Positions 43,927-54,382 of a DNA stretch of 64,000 nt are shown in pieces. Position numbers and translations under genes: made by a program. Source of the stretch: Gottfriedia acidiceleris (GTDB lineage: Bacteria > Bacillota > Bacilli > Bacillales > Bacillaceae_G); contig NZ_NESS01000002.1 of NCBI RefSeq assembly GCF_002128425.1, positions 1-64,000 of the forward strand. The letters are read 5' to 3'. The notes beneath the pieces are model-generated. The model was not told the DNA's origin, ran no database searches, and worked only from the letters and a program-made list of their open reading frames with translations. Each line of letters opens with the position of its first letter. Position 1 is the first letter of the stretch.

Positions 43927-44568
43927 GTGTCTAATACAATTAAATATTTTCAATATGCCCAAGATGTTTCAAAAAAAATAGGCTGGTTAACTGAGGTAAT
44001 TTATACTCAATGGCAAGTTGAAACAGCACATTTTACGTCTAAAAATTTTAAGAAAAATAACAATATAGCAGGTCAAACTTGGTATCCAGGTTTACCTTTT
44101 AGTAGTAGAGGAACAGCTAGACCTAAAAGTGAAGGTGGATATTATATTAAATATGATGATCCAGTTCAAGGTTATGTTGATTTTATATTGAATAATTCAC
44201 GGTACAATAAAGTCAAAACTTACAAAACTGCTAATGAGCAATTTAAAGCGATTGCAGCAGCAGGATGGGCAGTAGCTCCTAATTATGCAGATGTGCTTAT
44301 CTCGGTAAATAATGCAAATATTAAAAATGGATTATATAAAAAAATTATTGAAATTGAATTACATCCTTATAAGGGAGTCTTAAAAAAAGGATCCAGGGGG
44401 ATACAAGTAAAGAAAATTCAAGAAAAAATAGGCGTTAAAGTGGATGGTATATTCGGGATCCTAACCGAAAAAGCAGTTAAAGAATTTCAAAGAAAAAATG
44501 ATTTAGTAGTTGATGGAATTGTTGGGCAAAAAACATGGGGTAAACTTTTCAATCCATCCAATCTATAA
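43927..44568 (+). CDS. Glucosaminidase with peptidoglycan-binding domain
   Basis: This 213-residue protein has an N-terminal glucosaminidase/lysozyme-like domain (about residues 5-140; catalytic Glu in WQVETAHF; GGYYIKYDDPVQGYVDFI) and a C-terminal PG_binding_1 domain (about 150-210; GSRGIQVKKIQEKIG, DGIFGILTEKAVKEFQ). There is no signal peptide, as in phage endolysins or mother-cell autolysins. GTG 43927 lies 14 nt after AAGGAG, a long spacing. No other phage genes are near. Confidence 0.83.
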   Translation: MSNTIKYFQYAQDVSKKIGWLTEVIYTQWQVETAHFTSKNFKKNNNIAGQTWYPGLPFSSRGTARPKSEGGYYIKYDDPVQGYVDFILNNSRYNKVKTYKTANEQFKAIAAAGWAVAPNYADVLISVNNANIKNGLYKKIIEIELHPYKGVLKKGSRGIQVKKIQEKIGVKVDGIFGILTEKAVKEFQRKNDLVVDGIVGQKTWGKLFNPSNL

Positions 44569-44591
44569 ATCACTTAATCGTTAATTTTGTG

Positions 44592-44625
44592 AACCTGTAT
44601 GATTTTAAATACAGGTTTTTTAATA
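44592..44625 (+). terminator. Terminator of the glucosaminidase gene
   Basis: AACCTGTAT pairs with ATACAGGTT, followed by TTTT. Confidence 0.85.
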
Positions 44626-44704
44626 TTAACCTTAATACATTAAAGGGATTGAAAGTATTTTATAGAAAAGGTAACTATAGCAATTTTAGATAAGGAGTAA
44701 GAAC

Positions 44705-45121
44705 GTGAAAATTAGAAGTGCGGATATGAATGATTGTGAATCGATTGTATACCTGGATTCACAAATAATTGGTAGTCGAAATAGAATAAATCAAATTAAA
44801 AGATCAATTAAAGAAAATCGATGCATTGTTTGTGAAATGAATAAAAGTATAGTAGGTTTTATGATTTTTCATAAATTTTTCTTTGGCCATCTATTTATTG
44901 ATTTAATCATTGTTTCACCAAATATGAGGAGGCGTGGTATAGCAAAAAAACTCATGAAATATGTTGAAATTCTTCCAGAAAAGAAAATATTTTCATCAAC
45001 AAACAAATCAAATATCCCAATGCAAAAAGTATTTCAATCTTTAGGATATATTGAGAGTGGATTTATCGATCATTTGGATGAAGGAGATCCTGAAATTATT
45101 TTTGTTAAATTAATAGAGTAA
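44705..45121 (+). CDS. GNAT family N-acetyltransferase
   Basis: This 138-residue acetyltransferase has the acetyl-CoA motif VSPNMRRRGIAKKLMKYVE (about residues 76-94) and a C-terminal MQKVFQSLGYIESG. It resembles ribosomal-protein or small-molecule GNATs. The start is GTG 44705 after AAGGAGTAAG. It stands alone. The substrate is unknown. Confidence 0.8.
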   Translation: MKIRSADMNDCESIVYLDSQIIGSRNRINQIKRSIKENRCIVCEMNKSIVGFMIFHKFFFGHLFIDLIIVSPNMRRRGIAKKLMKYVEILPEKKIFSSTNKSNIPMQKVFQSLGYIESGFIDHLDEGDPEIIFVKLIE

Positions 45122-45480
45122 ACGATATTTTCAGTATGAATAATTTTTTAAAGAAAAAAGTTTATTATTTCCTCAAATTTCATTAGCCGCTTCCAATTAC
45201 TCATCTTCAAAATCATATAAAGTTAATCTCATCGGTTTCTCAACTTCGTTCAAAATAATCCAAGGTTTTAATAATAGGAAAAATAGTAAAATTTTTTATA
45301 TGTTAATTGATTTCGAAGTAGTGGGTAAAAAGACCTTAATGAATGATTCGTTTGTTACTTTAGGCTAATCTGTATAAAAAAATTTTAAATACATTCTTCC
45401 TGTTATTCTATTTTTCAATGCATGATGAATAGTAATAATATATAAAATGCTCCAATTATATCATTACAAGGAGTGGAAAT
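45122..45480. other. Intergenic with possible gene debris
   Basis: On the minus strand, about 45200-45275 encodes KPWIILNEVEKPMRLTLYDF before a stop, which reads like a protein tail without any upstream frame. It is probably debris. Nothing else is visible. Confidence 0.3.
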
Positions 45481-45921
45481 ATGGATTTTAAAAGGGAATT
45501 CATCTTAAAAACAAAAGCAATATATAAAGAAACAGTTACAGAAAATATGGCATACAGTAAGATGTGTGAAAAGTTCGAATCATATTTTGTTGATTTAAAG
45601 GATTCTTTAAAAAAGGAAATCGAAGTTTCGAATGGTGAATTTGATATTATGATTGATAAGGATAATGTTATTGAGGTCTTATTAAATCAAAGAGAGTTAT
45701 TAATTACAATTGATGACTCTGGCGTAGAAGTAAGTATTAAATATTTTGATGAAGTACAAAATGAACAGGTTGAAAATAAGATTGATATAATTGAATATGA
45801 TGGTGGGGCATATAAGAGTCAAGTATTTCAATCACCTATTACTAGAAATATAATCGATAATTATTTAGCAATTGCGTTTAGAGATGATTTAGAAAAGAAC
45901 TTTGAAAGTTATAGTGAATGA
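45481..45921 (+). CDS. Hypothetical soluble protein, DUF3942-like
   Basis: This 146-residue acidic soluble protein has a helical N-terminus (MDFKREFILKTKAIYKE) and a beta-rich middle (EVLLNQRELLITIDDSGVEVSI). It resembles small Bacillus cereus-group DUF3942 proteins as I remember them; this is not secure. AAGGAG precedes the ATG. A strong terminator follows. The function is unknown. Confidence 0.55.
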   Translation: MDFKREFILKTKAIYKETVTENMAYSKMCEKFESYFVDLKDSLKKEIEVSNGEFDIMIDKDNVIEVLLNQRELLITIDDSGVEVSIKYFDEVQNEQVENKIDIIEYDGGAYKSQVFQSPITRNIIDNYLAIAFRDDLEKNFESYSE

Positions 45922-45943
45922 TAAAGTGATCAATATTATGTCT

Positions 45944-45976
45944 AGAGCTTGGACTTCCAAGCTCTTTTATTTTTTG
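45944..45976 (+). terminator. Terminator between convergent genes
   Basis: AGAGCTTGGA pairs with TCCAAGCTCT, followed by TTTATTTTTT. Confidence 0.88.
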
Positions 45977-45977
45977 T

Positions 45978-46604
45978 CTAAAGATCCTCGACTTGATACC
46001 TTAAAACAGTTTTCAATTTATCAGGTTGAGTTTTTCTTGCATCAGAAATATAGATTTCTTTATGTGTTTTTTGTACTCTTTGTAGATTATTCTCCGTGCA
46101 GAACTCTTCCATTAATTTAAAATTTCGTGGTTCGTCATCATAGCTTCCAATATGCATGGTTTGAACACATAATCCTTCAGTAATCGATTCGAATTTTACT
46201 TTTGCTAATAGTGGATTTTTCTTTTTTTGTTTAAGTTAATCTAAAATGTTGTACATTAAATCTTCTGTAACAAAGTCAGGCTGTCTAATCATTAATTTAT
46301 ATAGAAGATGTTCTTTGTTTAAATAGTCAAGTTTTCGACCTTCTTCATCTAAATCCCAGACTCCTTCAAGAGGGAAGACTGTGTAGTCAAAGTATCCTTC
46401 TGGAACAATGCCTTTTTTGGGCAACATTTTAATTGCATATGCTAAAGAATAAAGTGCTTCTACATTTTTTTTTAATAATTCATTATTTGGATTGCCATTG
46501 CCTTCAATCGTTATATATTTAAATGTTGGTATTTTAATTTTACTTGGCTTACTTTTTGGTAAATAAATTTCTTTTAAACTTTTTCTCCACTCGAGTTTAC
46601 TCAC
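45978..46604 (-). pseudogene. GyrI-like small-molecule-binding protein with one internal stop
   Basis: GTG 46604 after AGGGAG starts SKLEWRKSLKEIYLPK and a GyrI-like domain (YITIEGNGNP, YFDYTVFPLEGVWDL). After YNILD it meets TAA (plus 46236-46238). The same frame then continues KNPLLAKVKFESITEGL, CVQTMHIGSYDDEPRNF and KTHKEIYISDARKT to a stop at 45978. The full frame is 209 codons, the normal length of this family. A single nonsense change is the only lesion. Confidence 0.87.
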
Positions 46605-46659
46605 TAAAAAAACTCCCTTAATTATAAGTCAGGTGGTTTATTTTGTTAGGACTATGTTT

Positions 46660-46697
46660 GTAAAAATAAAAAGCAATCACATAAAAATGTCATTGCT
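46660..46697 (-). terminator. Terminator of lexA
   Basis: On the minus strand AGCAATGAC pairs with GTGATTGCT, followed by TTTTTATTTTT. Confidence 0.8.
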
Positions 46698-46707
46698 CTT
46701 AAAAGGT

Positions 46708-47355
46708 TTAATGATATGTACGATAAACTCCAATTACTTTCCCTAAAATTGATACTTGTTTTAATAAAATTGGAAACAGGGCATCATTTTCAGGTTGAAG
46801 TCTAAAATGGTCGCTTTCTTTATAAAAGCGCTTTACTGTAGCTTCACTATCTTCGGTCATTGCAACAACAATTTCTCCATTTTCAGCAGTAAATTGTTTT
46901 TTAACGATTACAAGATCGCCATTCAAAATACCGGCATTAATCATACTATCTCCTTCTACTCGTAACATAAAAACTTGCTCGTTAGATGGAGCGACAGATG
47001 TCGGTAAAGGGAAATATTCTTCTACGTTTTCAACTGCAGTAATTGGAATCCCCGCAGTTACTTTACCGATTACAGGAATGTTAATAATATCGTTATAGAT
47101 TTCACTGTATGATGCTTGTGCTTCATTCACAACCGTAGTTGTATCGCCAAGAATCTCGATTGCTCGCGGTTTTGTAGGGTCTCTTCGAATATAGCCTTTT
47201 TGTTCTAGTCTCTCTAAATGACCATGTACTGTAGAGCTTGAAGCTAATCCAACAGCCTCAGCAATCTCTCGAACTGAAGGTGGATAACCTTTAATTTTTA
47301 CTTCATCTTTAATATAAGCTAAAATTTCAGCTTGCCTTTTCGATAGTTTGTTCAT
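46708..47355 (-). CDS. lexA: LexA repressor
   Basis: This 215-residue SOS repressor has a winged-helix DNA-binding domain (residues 1-65; [20 protein letters not shown]). The self-cleavage site is Ala101-Gly102 in KVTAGIPI, and the catalytic dyad is Ser137 ([10 protein letters not shown]) and Lys175 (ATVKRFY). RecA-stimulated cleavage removes repression after DNA damage. A promoter with a LexA box overlapping its -35 lies upstream, so autoregulation is visible. A recombinase gene is divergent, as in B. subtilis lexA-yneA-yneB, but no yneA is seen. Confidence 0.96.
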   Translation of the reverse strand: MNKLSKRQAEILAYIKDEVKIKGYPPSVREIAEAVGLASSSTVHGHLERLEQKGYIRRDPTKPRAIEILGDTTTVVNEAQASYSEIYNDIINIPVIGKVTAGIPITAVENVEEYFPLPTSVAPSNEQVFMLRVEGDSMINAGILNGDLVIVKKQFTAENGEIVVAMTEDSEATVKRFYKESDHFRLQPENDALFPILLKQVSILGKVIGVYRTYH

Positions 47356-47409
47356 CCTAATTTCCCCCTTGCCTATAAATTAGATAATACGTTCCTCTTT
47401 ATTTTTTTC

Positions 47410-47438
47410 ATTATATCATGATAGGATATAATATACAA
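47410..47438 (-). promoter_or_regulatory. lexA promoter
   Basis: On the minus strand TTGTAT (plus 47433-47438) and a perfect TATAAT (plus 47410-47415) are separated by 17 bp. Confidence 0.7.
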
Positions 47439-47449
47439 ACGTTAGTTCT
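47436..47449. promoter_or_regulatory. LexA box
   Basis: CAAACGTTAGTTCT matches the Bacillus SOS consensus CGAAC-N4-GTTCG at 8 of 10 fixed positions. It overlaps the -35 box of lexA and lies between the divergent genes. Confidence 0.6.
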
Positions 47450-47495
47450 ATTTTTTATTAAAGTAGTTTTCATGTTCGTATGGGGAGAACGGTTA

Positions 47496-47671
<176 letters not shown>

Positions 47672-47754
47672 AATGTTAATACAAGCCTTATTTTTTTTGT
47701 AAACCTAAAGAATTTATAAATTACTATTACAAATTGATTAAGTCAGATTCGTAG

Positions 47755-48432
<678 letters not shown>

Positions 48433-49542
48433 AGAAAATTTAGACATTTAATAGTATATCAGTTAGCTTTTTCTAATAATCAAAAAGAAATACATCATAT
48501 ATTTAAATAGATTTTTTCCTAAAGATTAAAGGATTTAGAATATCTTAACATAATATTAATGTAATGCCTGAAATGTTTATAAGTACTGACATCAAGTTTT
48601 GTTACGGACATGATGAGCCTTCTTTTGCATTTCTTTTTTTGTGCTTGATCGTATAAGTATACATAAACCATACAATAACAAGCGAGAACATGAACGCTCC
48701 AAAATAAACGTCATTCCTACCACACATCCGTCTCTGACAACCGATTTACTAATATGGGGGGATGAGCAAATTAAACTTTATCACTTGAGTAAAGATAAGT
48801 AAAAAAATCAAAACGATAAAATTTTTTTATGGTTACCATAATGACTTTTGATTTTACATTAAAGTTGCAAGAACCTAAAGTTTTAAAATAAGATACTGTA
48901 ATTACTCTATTGATTCTAGATTTTTTGTCTTAACGATATAAATTCGAATAATCCTGAAGTTATCTCTTATCAGGATATTTAATTATCGGGTTGACCCATC
49001 AACCCATTCTATTTTATAATTAAATTGTAAGAAAATTCCATCTATTGATGTTGTAAGAGAGGATTGGATGGATCTTATATTAGAAATAAAACAGAAATGC
49101 ATCTCAGTAGGCAACAAGAGCATATCAAATAAAAAAATACAACGAAGAGCTAAATTGAACACAGCACATCCATCTAACATTCATCGACATATATCTATCA
49201 ATCTTTAATTCCCCTTATCAATCTAGATTTTACATAGTCTTTTATTATATCAAATTCATTTCTCATTATACGAAAACCACAAATTAATGCTCTTTTTAGG
49301 ACTTACTTAATTACGCTTATATATTTAGTTATAAAAATATATAAAAAAATATAGATGGGTGGTGAAGATAAAAAAAGTTATCCGTTAATAGGTCCAATTG
49401 CAAGATTTTTGAGTTTTATGGAGCCGTCTTTCTATTCTTCCAATTGGATCTACTAGGAATTGTATAAGCCAATGATCCATCAGAAGAATTAAAGACAATC
49501 GGTATTTCATTTTCAGAAGACCACTAAAATCGGAGGTAGAAT
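48433..49542. other. 1.1-kb intergenic region with debris
   Basis: No full gene. A plus-strand stretch (about 49030-49135) encodes VREDWMDLILEIKQK, reminiscent of a SinI-type anti-repressor helix, but has no start and shifts frame. An inverted repeat TAGGTCCAATTG...CAATTGGATCTA (about 49389-49453) lies 90 bp before the GH31 gene. A possible small minus-strand ORF is listed separately. Confidence 0.4.
48602..48727 (-). CDS. Possible 41-residue membrane small protein
   Basis: ATG (plus 48725-48727) starts MCGRNDVYFGAF, followed by one membrane segment (MFSLVIVWFMYTYTI) and a basic tail KHKKRNAKEGSSCP. There is no good ribosome binding site. It could be a small membrane subunit or a remnant. 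Confidence 0.3.
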   Translation of the reverse strand: MCGRNDVYFGAFMFSLVIVWFMYTYTIKHKKRNAKEGSSCP

Positions 49543-52500
49543 ATGCTAAGACGTCAAGCTAGGTTGAAAAATCTGGTAAGCTTGTGTTTATCAGTGGGTA
49601 TGTTTCTTTCTATGCTTCCAACGGCATCTGCTGTTGGAACTGAAAAGGAGAACAAAATTAATAATGTTTCTAACAATCAAACCTATAAGACTATTGGAAA
49701 AGTAACAAAGATTACGAAAGAAAGAAATAATGTGTATTTGGATTTAGAAACCGGAGAAAAAATAAGAATTAACTTCCTAAAAAATAATGTTTTTCGACTG
49801 CATTTGGACCCAAAGGGCATTTTTGAAGAATATCCAACTCCTAATGAGCCTGAGCATGTGACAAAAATTATTGACAAAAATGTTAGCGATTACAATAAAC
49901 AATATGGTGAGATTGACATTAAGGTTGATGATCGTGATAACAATGTCTATAAAATATCCACTGATGCTTTAGAGTTAAGAGTAGATAAAACGACGTCAAA
50001 GATGAGCCTGTACGATAAAAAAAGATCAAAGATTCTTTGGAGTGAAAGTGAACCGCTAAAACATTCTAACGGAAGTACAGTTCAAACCCTTGATACAAAA
50101 GAAAACGAATATTTTTATGGCGGAGGTCAACAGAATGGATTTTATGCCCATAAGAATAATTCCATAAACATTGCAATCGGGGGAGGTTGGGATGCAGGAG
50201 CTGCATCAAGCCCAGTCCCTTTCTATATAAGCACTGAAGGCTACGGAGTCATGCGAAATACTTTTAAGCCAGGCGTTTATGATTTTACAAAAACTACTAC
50301 TTTGACTCACAGTGAAGACAGATTTGACGCTTATTATTTTGTAGATGATTCCATTCCAAAAATCGTTAATGATTATACCGAACTAACTGGGAAACCAGCA
50401 CTTATGCCAAAATACGGTTTTTATTTAGGGCATGCTGATTGTTTTAATGGAACTCATAATGGTCATAAGGACCAACGAACACTCTTGACTAATGGATTAA
50501 ATACAATAGATCAATATGCAGATCACGATATGCCGTTAGGTTGGTTTTTACCAAATGATGGCTATGGATGCGGGTATGGCGGACTTGGTAATTTGAAGCA
50601 GTTCGTTGATAAAACAAATAATCAAAAAGTAGAAGTGGGCTTATGGACACAAAGCAATCTCTACCCAGATCCAAATCTACCTGTTGATAGTCCTTTACGA
50701 AGAGACCTTGACGGAGAAGTTAAAGCAGGTGTAAGAGCAATAAAGACGGATGTTGCATGGGTTGGACAAGGATATTCCATGGCCTTAAATGCCACACGCC
50801 AAGCAGCGGAAGGAATTCAAAAAGTAGATAATTCAGGTGGTGCACGTCCATTTGTTATTTCGCTAGATGGGTGGGCTGGTACTCAACGTTATGCTGGATT
50901 ATGGTCAGGCGACCAATATGGCGGTAATTGGGAATACATAAGAATGCATATCCCTACTTACATTGGCGCAGGCTTATCAGGAAATCCAAACGTCGGCTCA
51001 GATATGGATGGTATATTTGGTGGAGATGCAAAAGTACAGACTCGTGATTTCCAATGGAAAGCATTCACTCCTATCCAAATCGACATGGATGGCTGGGCAT
51101 CCGGAGGCAATGATTACAGTAAATCTAAAAATCCATGGAATTATGGTGAACCATATGCGTCGATTAATCGGATGTATTTAAATCTAAAATCACAAATGCT
51201 GCCTTACATCTACACGATTGCCGAGGAAGCTACATCAAAATCCATGCCAATGATTAGAGGAATGATGTTAGAATATCCAAATGATCCTTACACGTACGGT
51301 ACGCAAACACAATATCAATATATGTGGGGGCCGAATCTATTAGTGGCACCAATATATGATGGAAACTCTAATGCAGCTGAAGTAAGGAACGATATTTATC
51401 TTCCAGATAAAAATCAAATTTGGATCGATTATTTTACAGGTGAACAATACCAGGGAGGTTCGGTTCTTCATAACTTTAGCGCTCCATTGTGGAAGACCCC
51501 TGTATTTGTTAAAGCTGGGGCAATTATTCCAATGGCGCCAGAAAATAATTCTATTAATGAATTAAATGGTTCTGAAAATAGAATATTTGATGTATATCCA
51601 TCGGGAAAATCAGAGTTTACTCTATACGAAGACGATGGGAAAACTGTTGAGTATAAGGAAAAGAAAAATACAAGAACGAAGGTCACTTCAAAGGTAATTA
51701 AGGAAAGAGCTGTTATAACCGTTGATACCGCAAAAGGTAAGGGCTATAAAGGGATGGTTACAAACAGGGGCACAGAAATGATTGTCAACACGCGTGTAAA
51801 CCCGAAAGATATAACGGTTAAGGTTGGAAATAAAGATATTACATTAAGGAAAGTTACGAATGAAGAGGAATATAAAAACTCAGAAAACGTGTACTTCTAT
51901 AATGAACAGCCAAACTTGAATAAATATTCTACAAAAGGCTCACCATTTGAAAAAACTGATATTATTACATCACCAAAGCTTTATATTAAGGTAGGGAAAA
52001 CAGATATCACGAAAAATAAAATAACTTTTACAGTAGATGGCTTCAATAATACTCAAAAAAAGGTTGTAATAGATAAAGAAGTACCAACGATTCCATCTGG
52101 GCTTCATGCTGATGATGCCAACCTTACAGATCGTGAAATTAAATTAAATTGGGATAAGGTTAATGGTTCGAATACAACTTATGATTTAATGATCGATGGA
52201 ATTATTCATACAAATGTGTTTAAGTCAAGTGATAGTCAGCAAATCCCATTCTATCTCCATACAGGTTTAACATCTGATTCAGAATATTCTTATCGAATAA
52301 GAGCAACGAATACAAAAGGCTCATCTGGCTGGAGTGATGAAATCAAAATAAGAACGAAACTTGACCGATACAGAAATGTCCCTAAGAATATGACGGCAAA
52401 AGCAGATAGTGAACAGCCGGGACAAGAAGCATCTTTAGCAGTCGATGGCAAGGATGATTCATTGTGGCATACTCAATGGGGAGATGCTGGGAATAAACTG

Positions 52501-53976
52501 CCACATACCTTTGAGATTGATATGAAGCTAGCGTATGAACTAGATAAGCTCGAGTATGTTCCAAGACCTGATGCAGGGAATGGGACAATATTAAAATACA
52601 ATTTAGACGTAAGTTTAGATGGCAAAACTTATAAAAATATCATCACCGATGGAACATTTGAGAGGAATAATGAAACCAAAGTCATAGATTTTAAGGGGAA
52701 TATTACTGCAAGGTATATTAAGTTAACCATTACAAACTCTGTAGGCGGCTTTGGAAGTGCACAGGAATTCAGGCCATACAAAAAAGATAAAACAGGAGGA
52801 ACCGTTGTAGGTGAGAATATACCGAACGGAGTCATTGATGAAGATGACCTACTCTTCTTTGCAAGTTATATGGGTGTTAATCAAACGGATACAGCTTGGG
52901 GACAGGTATCAAGGGTTGATCTTAATTTTAATGGTGTAATTGATGCCTACGATTTAATGTATGTAGCATCTAAATTAGGTGAAATACCTCTTCAAGCAAC
53001 AGGAAGGCCTGTTGCCGGACTATTGGACATTAGACCAAGTAAGCAGCAGTTAAAAGCAGGAGAGGAATTTTCAGTAGAAATAATAGGAGCAGGATTAAAG
53101 GATATCAATGCGTTTAACCTAGAACTTGGGCTGGATCCGAACAAATATGAATTAGTCAAAGAGTGTAAACCCGACGGGACTTGTGGTCAAAATATTGTTA
53201 CGCCTTCCAATGAAATAGCCAATATGTTAAATTACTCCGCTCTTGCGGGTATTGGAAATTCGGAACAACGAATTATGGCTGCGTTTTCTAACAAGGGAAC
53301 ACAAAATACATTAGATGGTACGAAGACATTGGCCACGCTTAAGTTAAAGGCTAAGAAAGATCTCCCATTCGATATCTCAATCACCAGATCCTTACTGATT
53401 AATACAGCCTTTGACACTATTGATAAAATAGGAGAGGTTTTAACTCCAGGCCAGGAACCGGGAGGGGTTGAACAACCACAAGAGCCTAAGGAACTGCAAT
53501 TATCTGATAAAGATATGACAGTTACTGGTGATGGGGAAAAGATGCAGGACGGTGCAGCAGCTTTTGCCAATCTGATTGACGGTGAGATAAGTGAAAATTC
53601 ATTGGCGGAATTGAAATGGAGTCTCACTGGGAATGAAGGAATTTCACTACCGTTACCCGTTGATTTTAATTTTACTAAACCACAAGAGTTGACTAAATTT
53701 ATTGTTTACAATCGCCCGCAATATACGAATGGCAAAATTAAAACACTAACTGCTAAAATATATTCTGATTCTGGAAAAGAGTATGATTTAGGTGCAAAAA
53801 GTGTTCAATTTGACGACAAATCAGTAACTTTCGATTTAGCAGAGGCTGATATACCGATTGGAACCAAATTTACCAAGTTATCGATTATCTTTAAGGAATC
53901 GCATAGTGGGCCACTCATGTTATCTGTTGCAGAGGTAAATGTTTTTGCAAAGAACCCTGCTTATGTAGACGAATAA
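49543..53976 (+). CDS. Secreted multi-domain GH31 glycosidase with cohesin-like and dockerin-like modules
   Basis: This 1477-residue exported enzyme has a signal peptide (1-30, ending ASA) and a GH31 catalytic domain (about 50-720) with nucleophile Asp403 in AIKTDVAWVG and acid/base Asp457 in WSGDQYGGNW. Then follow a linker, fibronectin III (about 846-938), F5/8-type C carbohydrate-binding module (about 946-1076) and a dockerin-like pair of calcium loops (about 1092-1146; NGVIDEDDL, DLNFNGVIDAYDL). A cohesin-like domain (about 1160-1300) and a C-terminal beta-sandwich (about 1316-1473) complete it. The PKYGFYLGHADCFNG region recalls GH31 enzymes acting on alpha-linked GalNAc or glucose; the substrate is not certain. 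GGAGG precedes the ATG. It is monocistronic. Confidence 0.85.
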   Translation: MLRRQARLKNLVSLCLSVGMFLSMLPTASAVGTEKENKINNVSNNQTYKTIGKVTKITKERNNVYLDLETGEKIRINFLKNNVFRLHLDPKGIFEEYPTPNEPEHVTKIIDKNVSDYNKQYGEIDIKVDDRDNNVYKISTDALELRVDKTTSKMSLYDKKRSKILWSESEPLKHSNGSTVQTLDTKENEYFYGGGQQNGFYAHKNNSINIAIGGGWDAGAASSPVPFYISTEGYGVMRNTFKPGVYDFTKTTTLTHSEDRFDAYYFVDDSIPKIVNDYTELTGKPALMPKYGFYLGHADCFNGTHNGHKDQRTLLTNGLNTIDQYADHDMPLGWFLPNDGYGCGYGGLGNLKQFVDKTNNQKVEVGLWTQSNLYPDPNLPVDSPLRRDLDGEVKAGVRAIKTDVAWVGQGYSMALNATRQAAEGIQKVDNSGGARPFVISLDGWAGTQRYAGLWSGDQYGGNWEYIRMHIPTYIGAGLSGNPNVGSDMDGIFGGDAKVQTRDFQWKAFTPIQIDMDGWASGGNDYSKSKNPWNYGEPYASINRMYLNLKSQMLPYIYTIAEEATSKSMPMIRGMMLEYPNDPYTYGTQTQYQYMWGPNLLVAPIYDGNSNAAEVRNDIYLPDKNQIWIDYFTGEQYQGGSVLHNFSAPLWKTPVFVKAGAIIPMAPENNSINELNGSENRIFDVYPSGKSEFTLYEDDGKTVEYKEKKNTRTKVTSKVIKERAVITVDTAKGKGYKGMVTNRGTEMIVNTRVNPKDITVKVGNKDITLRKVTNEEEYKNSENVYFYNEQPNLNKYSTKGSPFEKTDIITSPKLYIKVGKTDITKNKITFTVDGFNNTQKKVVIDKEVPTIPSGLHADDANLTDREIKLNWDKVNGSNTTYDLMIDGIIHTNVFKSSDSQQIPFYLHTGLTSDSEYSYRIRATNTKGSSGWSDEIKIRTKLDRYRNVPKNMTAKADSEQPGQEASLAVDGKDDSLWHTQWGDAGNKLPHTFEIDMKLAYELDKLEYVPRPDAGNGTILKYNLDVSLDGKTYKNIITDGTFERNNETKVIDFKGNITARYIKLTITNSVGGFGSAQEFRPYKKDKTGGTVVGENIPNGVIDEDDLLFFASYMGVNQTDTAWGQVSRVDLNFNGVIDAYDLMYVASKLGEIPLQATGRPVAGLLDIRPSKQQLKAGEEFSVEIIGAGLKDINAFNLELGLDPNKYELVKECKPDGTCGQNIVTPSNEIANMLNYSALAGIGNSEQRIMAAFSNKGTQNTLDGTKTLATLKLKAKKDLPFDISITRSLLINTAFDTIDKIGEVLTPGQEPGGVEQPQEPKELQLSDKDMTVTGDGEKMQDGAAAFANLIDGEISENSLAELKWSLTGNEGISLPLPVDFNFTKPQELTKFIVYNRPQYTNGKIKTLTAKIYSDSGKEYDLGAKSVQFDDKSVTFDLAEADIPIGTKFTKLSIIFKESHSGPLMLSVAEVNVFAKNPAYVDE

Positions 53977-54382
53977 TAGTATAAATTTAGATATCTAATT
54001 GGAAATGCAGCAGGACAACATTGCCAGCTATATATGTGTCATTGAGGTTGATGGGGAAATCAATTATGATTTGATTATATTTAGTTCGGCAAGGAGGCTT
54101 AATCTGTACCTTTTGCTTATTTGGCCTTACCCATTGTCATGGTTGGCCCGATGTTTACATTACAGGTTTAATAAAAATCTCGGGGGAAGAAAGATAAGGA
54201 AGTGTAGAGAAGAATCTCGAGCTTCCTTATTTTTTGATTTATTTTAAAAGTCGTTTAGATAAAACATCATTTTAATAGTTTGGAAGAAACTATTCCGTTA
54301 TGAACCTGGTTGTCAGGTTGACTCTACAAGTGTCGGTGATATAATTTATGATATTAATAGAATCTAAGTAGGGTTTGGAGGC
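53977..54382. other. Intergenic between GH31 and GntR genes
   Basis: An 82-codon open frame here (53999-54247) is not convincing. About 54104-54172 encodes PFAYLALPIVMVGPMFTLQV in another frame, a membrane-protein-like scrap ending in a stop. It is possibly the tail of a lost transporter. Confidence 0.3.
54194..54236 (+). terminator. Terminator upstream of the GntR gene
   Basis: ATAAGGAAG (54194-54202) pairs with CTTCCTTAT (54222-54230), followed by TTTTTG. Confidence 0.75.

Noticed and set aside
49543-53976. Part of a cellulosome
   Set aside because: No scaffoldin or other dockerin enzymes are visible and the catalytic domain is GH31, not a cellulase.
53999-54247. 82-codon ORF between the GH31 and GntR genes
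   Set aside because: No ribosome binding site, composition unlike protein, and its end overlaps the terminator before the GntR gene.
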